A DNA stretch of 64,000 nt from Mycolicibacterium gilvum (lineage in GTDB: Bacteria > Actinomycetota > Actinomycetes > Mycobacteriales > Mycobacteriaceae): positions 2,976,001 through 3,040,000 of the forward strand of contig NZ_UGQM01000001.1 of NCBI RefSeq assembly GCF_900454025.1, read 5' to 3'. Below the pieces are notes generated by a model. That model had not been told where the DNA came from, did no database searches, and saw only the letters and a list, made by a program, of their open reading frames with translations. The position numbers and the translations under genes were made by a program. Below, one piece after another: positions 1-8,713 of the stretch. Every line of letters starts with the position of its first letter. Position 1 is the first letter of the stretch.

Positions 1-1
1 C

Positions 2-262
2 TTCACGAAGAATCTCGCCCGCCGCTGGGTCGATGACGGAGTGCGCGTCAACGCCGTCGCTCCCGGCCTGATCGACACCCGGATGACCCATCCGGTGCTC
101 GACATCCCCGAGATGCTCGAACCCGAGATGCGTCACACCCCGATGGGCCGCATGGGGATGCCCGACGAGGTCTCCCCGGCGGTGCTGTTTCTGTCCAGCG
201 ATGCCGCCCGCTACATCACCGGTACCACGATCGCCGTCGACGGCGGCTACCTGACCGTCTGA
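2..262 (+). CDS. SDR family oxidoreductase, C-terminal part (cut by window start)
   Basis: Only the last 86 codons are present; the reading frame is open to the left edge. The segment VNAVAPGLIDTRMT is the typical SDR stretch after the catalytic YxxxK helix, and DAARYITGTTIAVDGGY is the usual SDR C-terminus that closes the substrate pocket. The Rossmann nucleotide-binding part and the catalytic Tyr/Lys lie outside the window. The gene ends 13 bp before a sulfotransferase on the same strand and is probably in one transcript with it and the zinc alcohol dehydrogenase. Substrate unknown; the family usually oxidises or reduces alcohols and ketones with NAD(P). Confidence 0.9.
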   Translation, partial: FTKNLARRWVDDGVRVNAVAPGLIDTRMTHPVLDIPEMLEPEMRHTPMGRMGMPDEVSPAVLFLSSDAARYITGTTIAVDGGYLTV

Positions 263-275
263 AAGGGCAAGCAAT

Positions 276-1457
276 ATGGGTGAATTCGACGACATCGCTA
301 CGCCTGACGACGTCCTCAGGCTGGCGGCGCAACGCACCGGGCTGTCCGATGTCGACGGTGACAGTTGGCGTGAGGGCCTGGCGATCGTCTTGGACGAAGT
401 CAACAACTGTCCGGCTTTCACCGAAACCGGCCGGGCGCGGATCATCGACGACGCCACCAAGGCACTCGCGCGCCGTCTGCAGGTTCACGACTACATTCAG
501 CAGCACCCAGAAGTGCTCGAGGTGCCGGTGGAGCGTCCGTTGGTCACCCTCGGAATGCCGCGCACGGGTACCACTGTCATCAGTTACCTGCTCGCCGCCG
601 ATCCGAAGCGGCGGTCGCTCTTGCACTGGGAGTGCCTGAATCCGGTACCGCCCGCGACCACCGACACGCTGCGCAGCGACCCGCGCTGTGTCGCCCTGTT
701 GGGCGAGCAGAAGCTGATCCTGGACATGGTGAAGGCGGCGAAGATGCCGATACCGCACTGGGAGGATGCGGACGGACCGACCGAGTGCATGTTCATCCAC
801 AACCAGGACTTCAAGGGTCTCTCGTGGGATGCCTTCATGGCCACCCCGCGCTACGCCGAATGGCTGCTCAACGATGCCGACATGATCAGCGCTTACGAAT
901 ACCAGAAGCGGTATCTGCAAGTGCTGCAGTCGAAAGCGCCGGGTACCTGGAGCCTGAAGATGCCCTCGCACTCGGTGCACATCGAGGCCCTGCTGACGGT
1001 CTTTCCCGACGCCCGACTGATCTGGGCGCACCGTGACCCGTACAAGGCGACAGGCTCATTGGGCAACCTGCTCACGTTGCCGAAGAGCATGGTTCTGAAT
1101 CCCGAAGCGATGACCACCACCGAATGGGGCGCCAATCTCAAAGACCAGATGCGGCAACATGTCGAGCGCCCGCTGCGCACTCGCGAGCGGATTGGCGATG
1201 ATCGCTTCTTCGACATGTACTACCACGAGATGATGCGCGACCCGATGGACGTCATGCGTCGCCTGTACGACTGGGCAGGCGATCCGCTCACCCCGGACAC
1301 CGAAACCCGGATGCAGAGCTGGCTTGCCGAGCACCCTCAGGGCTTGCTCGGGCACAGCTCGTACAGCCTCGATCAGTACGGGTTGAGCGTGGAGGAGCTC
1401 ACGCCGGTCTTCGCCGAGTATCTCGGCACCTTCGACATCGAATTGGAAGACGCGTGA
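276..1457 (+). CDS. Sulfotransferase family protein
   Basis: 393 residues. The segment LGMPRTGTTVISYLLAADP near residue 90 is the phosphosulfate-binding loop of the mycobacterial Stf-like sulfotransferases (PF13469 type), in which a PxxGT/S loop holds the PAPS 5'-phosphate. Later SLKMPSHSVHIEALLTVFPDA and the following RDP match the conserved 3'-phosphate region of this family. The length is normal. It probably transfers sulfate from PAPS to a hydroxylated lipid, steroid or other small molecule; the acceptor cannot be told from sequence. ATG at 276 follows a purine-rich stretch (aaagg). Its stop overlaps the GTG start of the alcohol dehydrogenase by four bases, so the two are translationally coupled. 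Confidence 0.85.
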   Translation: MGEFDDIATPDDVLRLAAQRTGLSDVDGDSWREGLAIVLDEVNNCPAFTETGRARIIDDATKALARRLQVHDYIQQHPEVLEVPVERPLVTLGMPRTGTTVISYLLAADPKRRSLLHWECLNPVPPATTDTLRSDPRCVALLGEQKLILDMVKAAKMPIPHWEDADGPTECMFIHNQDFKGLSWDAFMATPRYAEWLLNDADMISAYEYQKRYLQVLQSKAPGTWSLKMPSHSVHIEALLTVFPDARLIWAHRDPYKATGSLGNLLTLPKSMVLNPEAMTTTEWGANLKDQMRQHVERPLRTRERIGDDRFFDMYYHEMMRDPMDVMRRLYDWAGDPLTPDTETRMQSWLAEHPQGLLGHSSYSLDQYGLSVEELTPVFAEYLGTFDIELEDA

Positions 1458-2464
1458 AGTCCACCATCGTCACCGGTCCTGGCTCCACCGAGGTCATCGA
1501 CATCACCCGGCCGCAGTGCGGTCCCGACGATGTGCTTGTGCGCATGCGTGCGTGCGGAATCTGTGGCTCCGACGCGTTCTACATCACCATCGGCGGCATC
1601 CCGCCGCGCCAGGGACACACCCCGCTGGGGCATGAGCCCGCAGGTGAGGTTGTCGAAGTCGGAGCCGCGGTCACAGGCGTGGATGTCGGAGATCACGTGG
1701 TGATCAACCCGATGGCGGCTCCCAGCGGAATCATCGGAAATGGCGGGGCCACTGGCGCTTTGGCCGACTATCTGCTGATCGAGAACGCGCAGCGCGGCAA
1801 GAGCCTGGAGGTCATTCCCAAGCACATTCCGTGGGAGGTGGCAGCGCTCAACGAACCGATGGCCGTCGCCCGGCATGGGGTCAATCGGTGCCGACCCCGG
1901 CCGGAACACCAGGTCGTCGTGTTCGGAGCCGGGCCGATCGGATTGGGTGCGACGCTGGCGTTCAAAGCGCTCGGGGTGCGTCACGTCGTGGTGGTCGACA
2001 TCGTAGCGTCGCGTCTGGCCAAGGCCCTCCAAATCGGAGCCGACGCCGTCATCGACTCCTCGGAAGAAGATGTCGTCGCCCGTCTCATCGAGTTGCACGG
2101 CGAAGGTGAAGCGATGTGGCCCGGAAAGGCAGGCACCGACATCTACCTGGACGCCGCCGGTGCAGGCGCGGTGGTCACCACCGCGCTCGCCGCAGCGAAG
2201 GCCGGTGCCATCCTGGGCGTCGTCGGGGTGCACAAAGAACCGGTTCCGGTCGATTTCGCCGGCATCATGAGCAACGAGATCACCATCGTCGGCTCCATGG
2301 GTTATCCCGAGGAGATCTTCCAGGTCACCGAGGATCTGGTGGAGAACTGGGAGAAGTACGCGCTGATCGTCAGCCACACCATCCCTTTCGACAAGGTCCA
2401 CGACGCGCTGGAGCTGGCCGATACCCCGGGTGGTGCAGGCAAGGTAGTGGTGACGTTCGACTGA
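1454..2464 (+). CDS. Zinc-binding alcohol dehydrogenase (MDR family)
   Basis: 336 residues; GTG start overlapping the sulfotransferase stop. The catalytic-zinc region CGICGSDAF and the GHEPAGEV motif (zinc-ligand His and Glu) lie in the N-terminal GroES-like domain. A Rossmann motif FGAGPIGLGATLAFKALG around residue 155 binds NAD(P). This is the medium-chain dehydrogenase architecture seen in sorbitol and threonine dehydrogenase relatives. I do not see the four-cysteine structural-zinc lobe; residues 80-100 carry no Cys cluster. With the SDR and sulfotransferase upstream it forms an operon likely to modify a hydroxylated substrate. Specificity unknown. Confidence 0.88.
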   Translation: MKSTIVTGPGSTEVIDITRPQCGPDDVLVRMRACGICGSDAFYITIGGIPPRQGHTPLGHEPAGEVVEVGAAVTGVDVGDHVVINPMAAPSGIIGNGGATGALADYLLIENAQRGKSLEVIPKHIPWEVAALNEPMAVARHGVNRCRPRPEHQVVVFGAGPIGLGATLAFKALGVRHVVVVDIVASRLAKALQIGADAVIDSSEEDVVARLIELHGEGEAMWPGKAGTDIYLDAAGAGAVVTTALAAAKAGAILGVVGVHKEPVPVDFAGIMSNEITIVGSMGYPEEIFQVTEDLVENWEKYALIVSHTIPFDKVHDALELADTPGGAGKVVVTFD

Positions 2465-2522
2465 CAACGGATCTGGCGCCGTGTGATCGGGTGGAGCACC
2501 TCGACCGACTCTGACCGCACCG

Positions 2523-4871
2523 CTAAGACGGCCCTACTGCGAGTCGGCCAAGGCTGGGGACATCGGCGGGGTCGACGGGCTTGCCGAAATAGAAGCCCTG
2601 GCCGATGTCGCATCCACTGTCGCGCAACCAGTTCGCCGTCGCCGCCTCTTCGATCCCTTCGGCGACCACAGTCATGCCGAGACCGTGGGTGAGTTCGATG
2701 ATGGCGCGCACCACCACGGCCGCGCGCGGGTCGGTCGTGACCGCTGCGATGAAGCTGCGGTCGAGCTTGATTTCGTCGATCAACAGGTCGCGTAGGTACG
2801 ACAGTGCCGAATAGCCACTGCCGAAATCGTCGATAGACACCCGTATTCCGTGGTCGCGGAGCTGCCCGAGGACGGCGGTGACCCGTTCCAGATCGTTGAT
2901 CACGAGGTCCTCGGTGATCTCGACGGTCAACAAATCGGCGGGTAGACCGCGACGCTCGAGAGCCGCGCGCAGCGTCGCCGGCAGCCGGGCGTCGATCAGC
3001 GACGGAGCGAACAGATTGACCGCGACCGGTATCGGCGCTCCAGTGCCTACCCACCGCGCCGCGTCGTCCAGCACCTTGTCGATCACCAGATCTGTCACCG
3101 GCCGAATGAGCTTGTGCTCACGGACCAGCGGCATGAACGTGCCCGGATACAGCAGGCCCAGTTCGGGATGCGGCCACCGCAACAGCGCCTCCACGCCGAC
3201 GACCTGCCCGCTGACCAGGTCGACCTTGGGTTGGTACGCGAGTTCCAGATCGCCCTGATCAACAGCGCGGCGCAACTCGCTCAGCAGGCGGACCTTCGCC
3301 GCGCCCGTAAGGGCCACGCGATCTGTGCTGCGGTCACCGCCCTGCGCGGCGTCGGAATCGATCGTCGCCATGTCGTCTTCGAAGTCGTCCTCGATGTCGT
3401 CTTCGAAGAAGCGGACCCTGGGGAAGTGGGATCGTTTGGCGACCCGCACCGCGATGTCTGCCCGCTTGAGCATCGTCTCCGGGGTGACCTCCGGCTCGTC
3501 GGCGAACGCGACGGCGACCCCGACGCTGCACCGGATGGTGACTGGTTCCCCATCGACGTCGAATGGTTCGTCGAACGTCGCGACGACTCGCTGCAGCACC
3601 CGTTGGGAATCGTGGACGTCGCCCTCCAGCAGCAGCGCGAACTCGTCACCGGCGACGCGGCCCACGGTGTCACCGGGCTGCACACACGCCGCGATCCGCC
3701 GGCCGGCGTGCACCAGCAGTCGATCCGCGGCCGGGTGGCCGAGGTTGTCGTTGACGAACGCGAAGTCGTCGAGGTCCAGCGACACCACCATCACCGACCG
3801 GTCGCCGCGCGCATGCAGCATCATCGCGTGCCTCAGTCGGTCGTGGAACAGCGTGCCGTTCGCCAACCCGGTCAACGGGTCCCGCAGGGAACGCTCGGCT
3901 GCGGCCTTGAGCCACTGCCGGTTCTCCCAGGCGGCGAAGAACTGACGCAGGCAGACCGTGATGACGATGGCGGGGGCGACGTACCGTTCCAGGCCCGTCG
4001 TCACCAGCGGAGGCACAACTATCCCCGCCACCAGCAGAGGCAAGTACGGTGCCCACAGGGCGGTGCCCGACGGCACCGAGAGCGTCGCCGGGCGCGGCGG
4101 TGGTGTCCGCCGGCTGACGAGCGCCGCCATGCCGATCATCGCCGACGAGACGGCCCATCCGACGTCGATGATGCTGCCGGTCGTGTAGCTGTCCTCGGCG
4201 ACCCCGTAGGCGAACGTGCTGTCGGTGACTGCCATGACGGCGAAGGCGACGACCAGCAGCCCGAGCGTCGCCCGCTGGCGAGTGTCGACGCGGGCGAGTA
4301 CGGCGACGGACACGGCGAGGATCACGATGTCGGCGGCCGGATACAACAGCGCCAGAGCGAGGGTCAGCGTGTCGTCGCGGTAGGTCTCGTAGACGGTGTT
4401 CAGCGCCAGCAGCCAGGCCAACAGGAACACACACAGCGCGACGGTGATCCCGTCGAGCGTGATGCGGATCTTCGCCTGCCTCCTTGCCAGCGCATCGAAC
4501 GGGGCCATGGCCAGCAGGCCGGGGACGGCCAGAACGCTGAACGCCAGATAGAACAGATCGGCCGGCGACGGGAACGGCTCGATATGCAGGACGTAATCGC
4601 ACAGCAGCCAGATAAGGTCTGCGACCGCCCAGGAGCCCAGCGCCGCGGCCATGATCGCCCACGCGGTGCGCATGCGCCCAGCCGCCGAGAGGGCGGCCAG
4701 GACGGCGCACACGGTCGCATAGGTGGACAGGCCGAGGATCGTGATGTCGTCGATGAGCGGTACCGCAGAGCCGCCGCGGTCTACCGCGAGCAGTACCGCG
4801 AGACCGATGCACGCCGCGGCCGGCAGGGCGATGGGCAGCCTCGTCACAAGCCGCCAGCGGCCAGAACCCAT
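2523..4871 (-). CDS. Membrane GGDEF-EAL cyclic-di-GMP protein
   Basis: 782 residues. About eight hydrophobic segments span residues 10-310, followed by a diguanylate cyclase domain (DPLTGLANGTLF at ~331; signature AGDEF at 407-411) and a phosphodiesterase domain with EALLRW at 561, then EITED, DDFGSGYSAL, a Lys in IDEIKLDRSF and VVAEGIEE. The EAL metal and catalytic motifs look complete, so phosphodiesterase activity is plausible. The GGDEF signature has Ala first, a variant found in active enzymes. The inhibitory I-site position reads QPGD (398-401) instead of RxxD, so product feedback may be lost. The N-terminus probably senses a signal in or at the membrane. ATG 4871 is preceded by caggag. 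Confidence 0.93.
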   Translation of the reverse strand: MGSGRWRLVTRLPIALPAAACIGLAVLLAVDRGGSAVPLIDDITILGLSTYATVCAVLAALSAAGRMRTAWAIMAAALGSWAVADLIWLLCDYVLHIEPFPSPADLFYLAFSVLAVPGLLAMAPFDALARRQAKIRITLDGITVALCVFLLAWLLALNTVYETYRDDTLTLALALLYPAADIVILAVSVAVLARVDTRQRATLGLLVVAFAVMAVTDSTFAYGVAEDSYTTGSIIDVGWAVSSAMIGMAALVSRRTPPPRPATLSVPSGTALWAPYLPLLVAGIVVPPLVTTGLERYVAPAIVITVCLRQFFAAWENRQWLKAAAERSLRDPLTGLANGTLFHDRLRHAMMLHARGDRSVMVVSLDLDDFAFVNDNLGHPAADRLLVHAGRRIAACVQPGDTVGRVAGDEFALLLEGDVHDSQRVLQRVVATFDEPFDVDGEPVTIRCSVGVAVAFADEPEVTPETMLKRADIAVRVAKRSHFPRVRFFEDDIEDDFEDDMATIDSDAAQGGDRSTDRVALTGAAKVRLLSELRRAVDQGDLELAYQPKVDLVSGQVVGVEALLRWPHPELGLLYPGTFMPLVREHKLIRPVTDLVIDKVLDDAARWVGTGAPIPVAVNLFAPSLIDARLPATLRAALERRGLPADLLTVEITEDLVINDLERVTAVLGQLRDHGIRVSIDDFGSGYSALSYLRDLLIDEIKLDRSFIAAVTTDPRAAVVVRAIIELTHGLGMTVVAEGIEEAATANWLRDSGCDIGQGFYFGKPVDPADVPSLGRLAVGPS

Positions 4872-4988
4872 CGTGCTCCTGCCTCGACCCGCAAACCCCG
4901 TTGCGCGACGCTAACGCATCACCGGCGCCGACACGCGCAATTGCTGAACGCATTCGCGAGCATCCACGGTAGGTCGAGGGAGGAGACC

Positions 4989-6494
4989 TCAGGCGGCCTC
5001 ACCTTCGGGTGGTGCGGGTCCGCCGGGTTCGCCGGGGTCATCGGCGGGCCGTGGCGCCTGCGCTTCCGGGTCGCCGATCGCCAGGTCCTCGACGGGTTCG
5101 GTTTCCGTGCTGCGGGTTCGGTGGGGTGGTTCCGGGTCGTCGGGTGGTGCCAGGAGTCGATCGGGCCGGTGATAGTTGTTGACCTGGGCCTGTCCTGTGT
5201 CCAAATCGGGTGGGGGGATCCATTCGACTTCGCAGCGGTCGTTCATCCTTGTGGTCCAGCCGCCGTCGGTGACCGAGCGGTTGTCAGGCCCGCAGGCCAG
5301 GCCGAGTGCATCGATGTTGGTGTTGCCGCCGTGGGCGTAATCGGCCTCGGCGTGATGAACCTGGCAGCCGTAGGCGCCGACGGTGCAGCACGGCTTGGTG
5401 CAGCCGCCGTCGCGGGCGATCAGCATGACCCGTTGCGCCGGGGACGCGACACGTCGGGTGCGGAACAGATCCAGCGCCGAGCCGGTCGCGCGGTCGAAGA
5501 CGGCGAGGTAGTGGTTGGCGTGCCCGGCCATCCGGATCACATCTTTAATCGGTACGACGGTGCCGCCACCGGTCGTACCAACCCCGGCCCGCGATTCCAG
5601 GTCTTGCAGCGTGGTGCGAATGATGATCGACACCGGCAGCCCGTTCAACTGTCCGAGTTCGCCGCTCATCAACGCGATCCGCCCCACCGCGACGAGCGCG
5701 TCGTGCTGGCGTTGAGCCAGGCTGCGCTGATCGTTGTCGATCTGCGCCTGGGTGGGTGTGCCCGCGGTGCAGGGTTCGGGATCGGCCGGGTTGCACATGC
5801 CGGGCGCGGCGTACTTGGCGAAGATCACTTCTAATACTGCCCAGGCTTCGGGGGTCAGGGTGCCGACCAGGTCGATCATCCCGTCGGGGCGCTGTTTACC
5901 TTTCGTCAGGCCGCGTTTGCGGGCGCGCTCGGTGTCGTCGGGTTCGGGCCCGTCCTGATCCAGCAGGAACAGGGTCAGCTCGGCGGCGTCTCTGAGTTCT
6001 TTGGGTCCGTTGCCGACAGCGGTGCGGACCAGGTTGACCTCGAACTGCTCGCGGGTCGCGACATCCACCCAGCCCGGCAGCTTCTTGACCGCTTTGCGGA
6101 TGACCGCGACATGCTCGGCGTTGATCAACCCGCGGGCCTGGGCGATCGCGGTCGCCGCCAACTGCGGCGGCAGCGCCGGACCCGTCAGCGACGGACGCGG
6201 CGCCAACAGCCCCGCCTCGGTCAGCCGGCGATTGGCTTCGGTGGTCGAGATCCGCCACCGCACCCGCAACACCTCCGACCACGACTTCGCACCCAGCTGC
6301 TGCGGCGTCGCCTCGACCTGCAAACGCGCCAACAACCGATGCCCGACCGCCGGCAACTGGCAGGACAGCTCCTCCAGATCATCGAGAGCGGCAACCAGCT
6401 CAGCACGGGTCAGCAGGTCGATCTCCGCCGCAGCGACGTCATCGAAGGCCGCCCGCAATGCGGCGATCCTGGCCTGCAGATCCCCACCCGACAT
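4989..6494 (-). CDS. DUF222 / HNH endonuclease-like protein (REP13E12 family)
   Basis: 501 residues from ATG 6494 (an in-frame ATG at 6509 would add five residues). The N-terminal ~330 residues are the helical DUF222 region. Near residue 390 there is an HNH-type nuclease core with paired cysteines (GCTKPCC), then CQVHHAEADYAHGG and the ACGPDN segment, which give the His-His-Asn arrangement. The C-terminal ~60 residues are Pro/Glu-rich. This is the mycobacterial 13E12 repeat family, whose members occur in many copies, and one copy carries the phiRv1 attachment site in M. tuberculosis. Function is unproven; a DNA nuclease role is inferred from the HNH motif. An SOS box sits four bases upstream of ATG 6494, so damage induction is expected. 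A second member begins at 63478. Confidence 0.9.
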   Translation of the reverse strand: MSGGDLQARIAALRAAFDDVAAAEIDLLTRAELVAALDDLEELSCQLPAVGHRLLARLQVEATPQQLGAKSWSEVLRVRWRISTTEANRRLTEAGLLAPRPSLTGPALPPQLAATAIAQARGLINAEHVAVIRKAVKKLPGWVDVATREQFEVNLVRTAVGNGPKELRDAAELTLFLLDQDGPEPDDTERARKRGLTKGKQRPDGMIDLVGTLTPEAWAVLEVIFAKYAAPGMCNPADPEPCTAGTPTQAQIDNDQRSLAQRQHDALVAVGRIALMSGELGQLNGLPVSIIIRTTLQDLESRAGVGTTGGGTVVPIKDVIRMAGHANHYLAVFDRATGSALDLFRTRRVASPAQRVMLIARDGGCTKPCCTVGAYGCQVHHAEADYAHGGNTNIDALGLACGPDNRSVTDGGWTTRMNDRCEVEWIPPPDLDTGQAQVNNYHRPDRLLAPPDDPEPPHRTRSTETEPVEDLAIGDPEAQAPRPADDPGEPGGPAPPEGEAA

Positions 6495-6497
6495 GAT

Positions 6498-6513
6498 TCG
6501 AACATACATTCGA
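6498..6513 (-). promoter_or_regulatory. LexA (SOS) box at the start of the DUF222/HNH gene
   Basis: On the minus strand the bases read TCGAATGTATGTTCGA, 15 of 16 matches to the palindromic mycobacterial SOS box TCGAAC-N4-GTTCGA. TATGTT inside the box fits a TANNNT -10 element, with six bases between it and ATG 6494. A leaderless transcript blocked by LexA bound over the -10 element is therefore likely. Confidence 0.85.
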
Positions 6514-6550
6514 CCACCGACAAATTTACCGACTCAGACTTGCGGCAGGG

Positions 6551-7762
6551 TCAGCGAATCTTCAGTCGGAGATGCTCGAGTCGGCGCACCAGGATGCTGG
6601 GTAACCAGGGGCCGACGTCGGCCGCCTCGATCCACGTGGTCCGCTCGAGCAACATTGCCAGGACGATGCGCGCCTCCAAGCGGGCCAGGGCCGCGCCGAC
6701 ACAGAAATGCGCGCCCTTCCCGAACGCGACGTGCCCCTTCGCCGAACTGCGGTCGAGTCGAAAGTCGTTGGCGCTGTTGAACTGCCGGGGATCACGATTG
6801 GCCGCCCCCCACATCAGCAGCAGGCGTGAATCGGCGGGCAGCTCGACACCGGCCAGGGCGGTATCTCTGACCACATGCCGATAGTGGCCGCGAAACGGCG
6901 ACTCGAACCGCAGCGTCTCCTCGATGAAAGCTCCGAGCAATCCGGGATCTGCGCGGAGCTGCTCCTGCACGGCGGGGCGATCGGTCAGGATCCACGCGGC
7001 ACTGCCGAGCAGTGACGCGGTCGATTCGCCCGCTGCGCTGAAGAGGGTGAGCATGATTGCCAGCGCCGAAAGCTGTTCCAGTTCGCCCGACTGGGTGCGC
7101 CAAGCAAGGTCGCTCATCAGCCCTGGTTGCGGGTCGCCCGTGGCCTTCTCGAAGTGCTGCAGGACGTAGGTGGCCAGTTCCATCGCGGCCGTCCCTGCGG
7201 CTTCCAACTGGGTCGCACTGACAATCCCGTCGAGCAGGGTGGTGGTCGCGTAACCCAACCGGATCAACTCGTCGACATCGTCCTCCGGGAGCCCGAGCAG
7301 GCGTGCGACCACCATCATCGGCACTCGGTTGGCGATGGCGCTCATCCACTCGATGTGTCCGTCGACCAGCGCGTCGGACCACAGTCGGTGCGCGGTGACC
7401 TCGGCGAACTGCTCGATCACCCGGATCCGTTTCGCCGACAGGTGCGGCAGCAACAGCTTCCGGTGTGACGCGTGCAGCGGGTCGTCCGCGGTGGCCAGCG
7501 CGTGCATCGGGCCGCCGAGCGCGCCCATCTCGAACGGTGTGACGGTCCCGTCATCGTGGAACACCATGGTCGCCGTCAGGTTCGACGAGAAGTCGTCGAC
7601 ACGGTTCACCGCCTCCTGGACCGCATCCCAGCCGCATACGGCGTAGAACGGGGACTCGCCGATCCGATTGACCGCGGCTCGGTCGCGCATCATGTCGTAC
7701 ATGGGGGCGGGGTCCTGGATCGCGGCACCGCCGAAGAATTCGCGGGGGCTCACCACACTCAT
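6551..7762 (-). CDS. Cytochrome P450
   Basis: 403 residues from ATG 7762. The frame is open to 7927, but that extension (starting MASFYHRENL) has no P450 similarity and would overlap the divergent TetR start. The I-helix oxygen-activation motif reads SAAGESTAS, the K-helix ExxR is EETLR, and the haem loop is AFGKGAHFCVGAALARLE with the ligand Cys354. It is a soluble bacterial class I P450 that needs a ferredoxin and a reductase, neither of which is adjacent. It is divergent from a TetR regulator across 163 bp, so the regulator probably controls it. The substrate is unknown; mycobacterial P450s of this size often hydroxylate steroids, terpenes or fatty acids. Confidence 0.93.
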   Translation of the reverse strand: MSVVSPREFFGGAAIQDPAPMYDMMRDRAAVNRIGESPFYAVCGWDAVQEAVNRVDDFSSNLTATMVFHDDGTVTPFEMGALGGPMHALATADDPLHASHRKLLLPHLSAKRIRVIEQFAEVTAHRLWSDALVDGHIEWMSAIANRVPMMVVARLLGLPEDDVDELIRLGYATTTLLDGIVSATQLEAAGTAAMELATYVLQHFEKATGDPQPGLMSDLAWRTQSGELEQLSALAIMLTLFSAAGESTASLLGSAAWILTDRPAVQEQLRADPGLLGAFIEETLRFESPFRGHYRHVVRDTALAGVELPADSRLLLMWGAANRDPRQFNSANDFRLDRSSAKGHVAFGKGAHFCVGAALARLEARIVLAMLLERTTWIEAADVGPWLPSILVRRLEHLRLKIR

Positions 7763-7925
7763 GGTCCGAGGCTGTACCTGGTCTCGGAACGGCGTCAACG
7801 GTCTGCGCCGAGGTTGCGGAGCGGGGCCGGCGCCACAGGGTGCGGCCGTTCTCAGGGCACGGCGCGCATCAGCCACAACGGTGAGAAGTCCGCCGGAAAG
7901 ATTCTCACGGTGATAAAAAGATGCC

Positions 7926-8519
7926 ATGAGTTCGCCGCGCGCGGGCGACCGGCCGAAAGCGACACCGGACTGGTTGATCGGTCGGGATCGACGCAGCGAG
8001 GGCGCGGAACGGATCTACGTCGCCGCAGCCGACCTGATGGCGCGTCGCGGCTACGACGGGTTCGGCATCGACGCCCTGGCTGCCGCCGTGCACTGTTCAC
8101 CGGCCACGATCTACCGCCATGTCGGCGGTAAGTCGGCGATCCGTGATGTGGTGCTGGAGCGTCAGGCCGAACACGTCCTCGACTCGGTCCGCCAGGCCAT
8201 CGCAGGCCTTGAGGGTTCCGAGCGCATCGTCACCGCCACCCTCGTCGCGCTGCAGCGCATGCGCGCCGCCCCCCTCGCAGAGGTCATGCGGTCGATGCCC
8301 GGTCCTCCCGGCACAGGGTGGCTGATCGACTCTCCCGTCGTCGCTCGTCTGGCCGCTGAAATGGTCGGCACCGCCGATGCCGACCCCCTGGCCGCTCAAT
8401 GGCTCATCCGCGTATTCCTCGCGCTCTGGTACTGGCCGATGCACGACGAGGAGGCCGAGAAGGCTGCGGTCCTGCGCTTCCTGGGTCCGCCCTACGCCGG
8501 TGCTCCCGACGACCCGTGA
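7926..8519 (+). CDS. TetR family transcriptional regulator
   Basis: 197 residues. The N-terminal helix-turn-helix spans about residues 30-75 (RIYVAAADLMARRGYDGFG, then AAAVHCSPATIYRHVGGK), the standard TetR DNA-binding domain. The C-terminal helical half is the ligand and dimer domain and is not recognisable further. It is divergent from a P450 gene, with the 163-bp gap between them the likely operator region; I could not pick out a convincing palindrome there. Probably a local repressor of the P450 that responds to its substrate or a related small molecule (inference from arrangement). Confidence 0.88.
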   Translation: MSSPRAGDRPKATPDWLIGRDRRSEGAERIYVAAADLMARRGYDGFGIDALAAAVHCSPATIYRHVGGKSAIRDVVLERQAEHVLDSVRQAIAGLEGSERIVTATLVALQRMRAAPLAEVMRSMPGPPGTGWLIDSPVVARLAAEMVGTADADPLAAQWLIRVFLALWYWPMHDEEAEKAAVLRFLGPPYAGAPDDP

Positions 8520-8688
8520 GCCGTCGCCTCAGCAGCGAGTCTGCCGCGCAGGGTCGTCGATGATCGCGCGCAGCGCCGCGCTTCCCGTCATTCCGGTGCC
8601 GACGTGGACCACTCGTCGCGGGGTCGTCGCTCTGCCGGCCGGCACGGTCACGGATCACCTCACGGGGCTCGATGTCGTCGTTACTGTG

Positions 8689-8709
8689 TACCTCACCGGC
8701 AAGGAGGTA
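8689..8709 (+). promoter_or_regulatory. Possible Shine-Dalgarno-masking hairpin
   Basis: The six bases tacctc (8689-8694) are complementary to gaggta (8704-8709), with a nine-base loop. The right arm lies within the strong Shine-Dalgarno aaggagg (8701-8707) of the serine hydrolase gene that starts at 8714. A folded leader could restrict ribosome access. The stem is short, so this is only a candidate. The rest of the 194-bp gap from 8520 shows nothing else I can name. Confidence 0.3.
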
Positions 8710-8713
8710 TGGG

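Noticed and set aside
3114..5834. 906-residue open frame on the plus strand
   Set aside because: It runs antisense to the GGDEF-EAL and DUF222 genes, is rich in His/Arg/Gln without domain order, and has no ribosome site.
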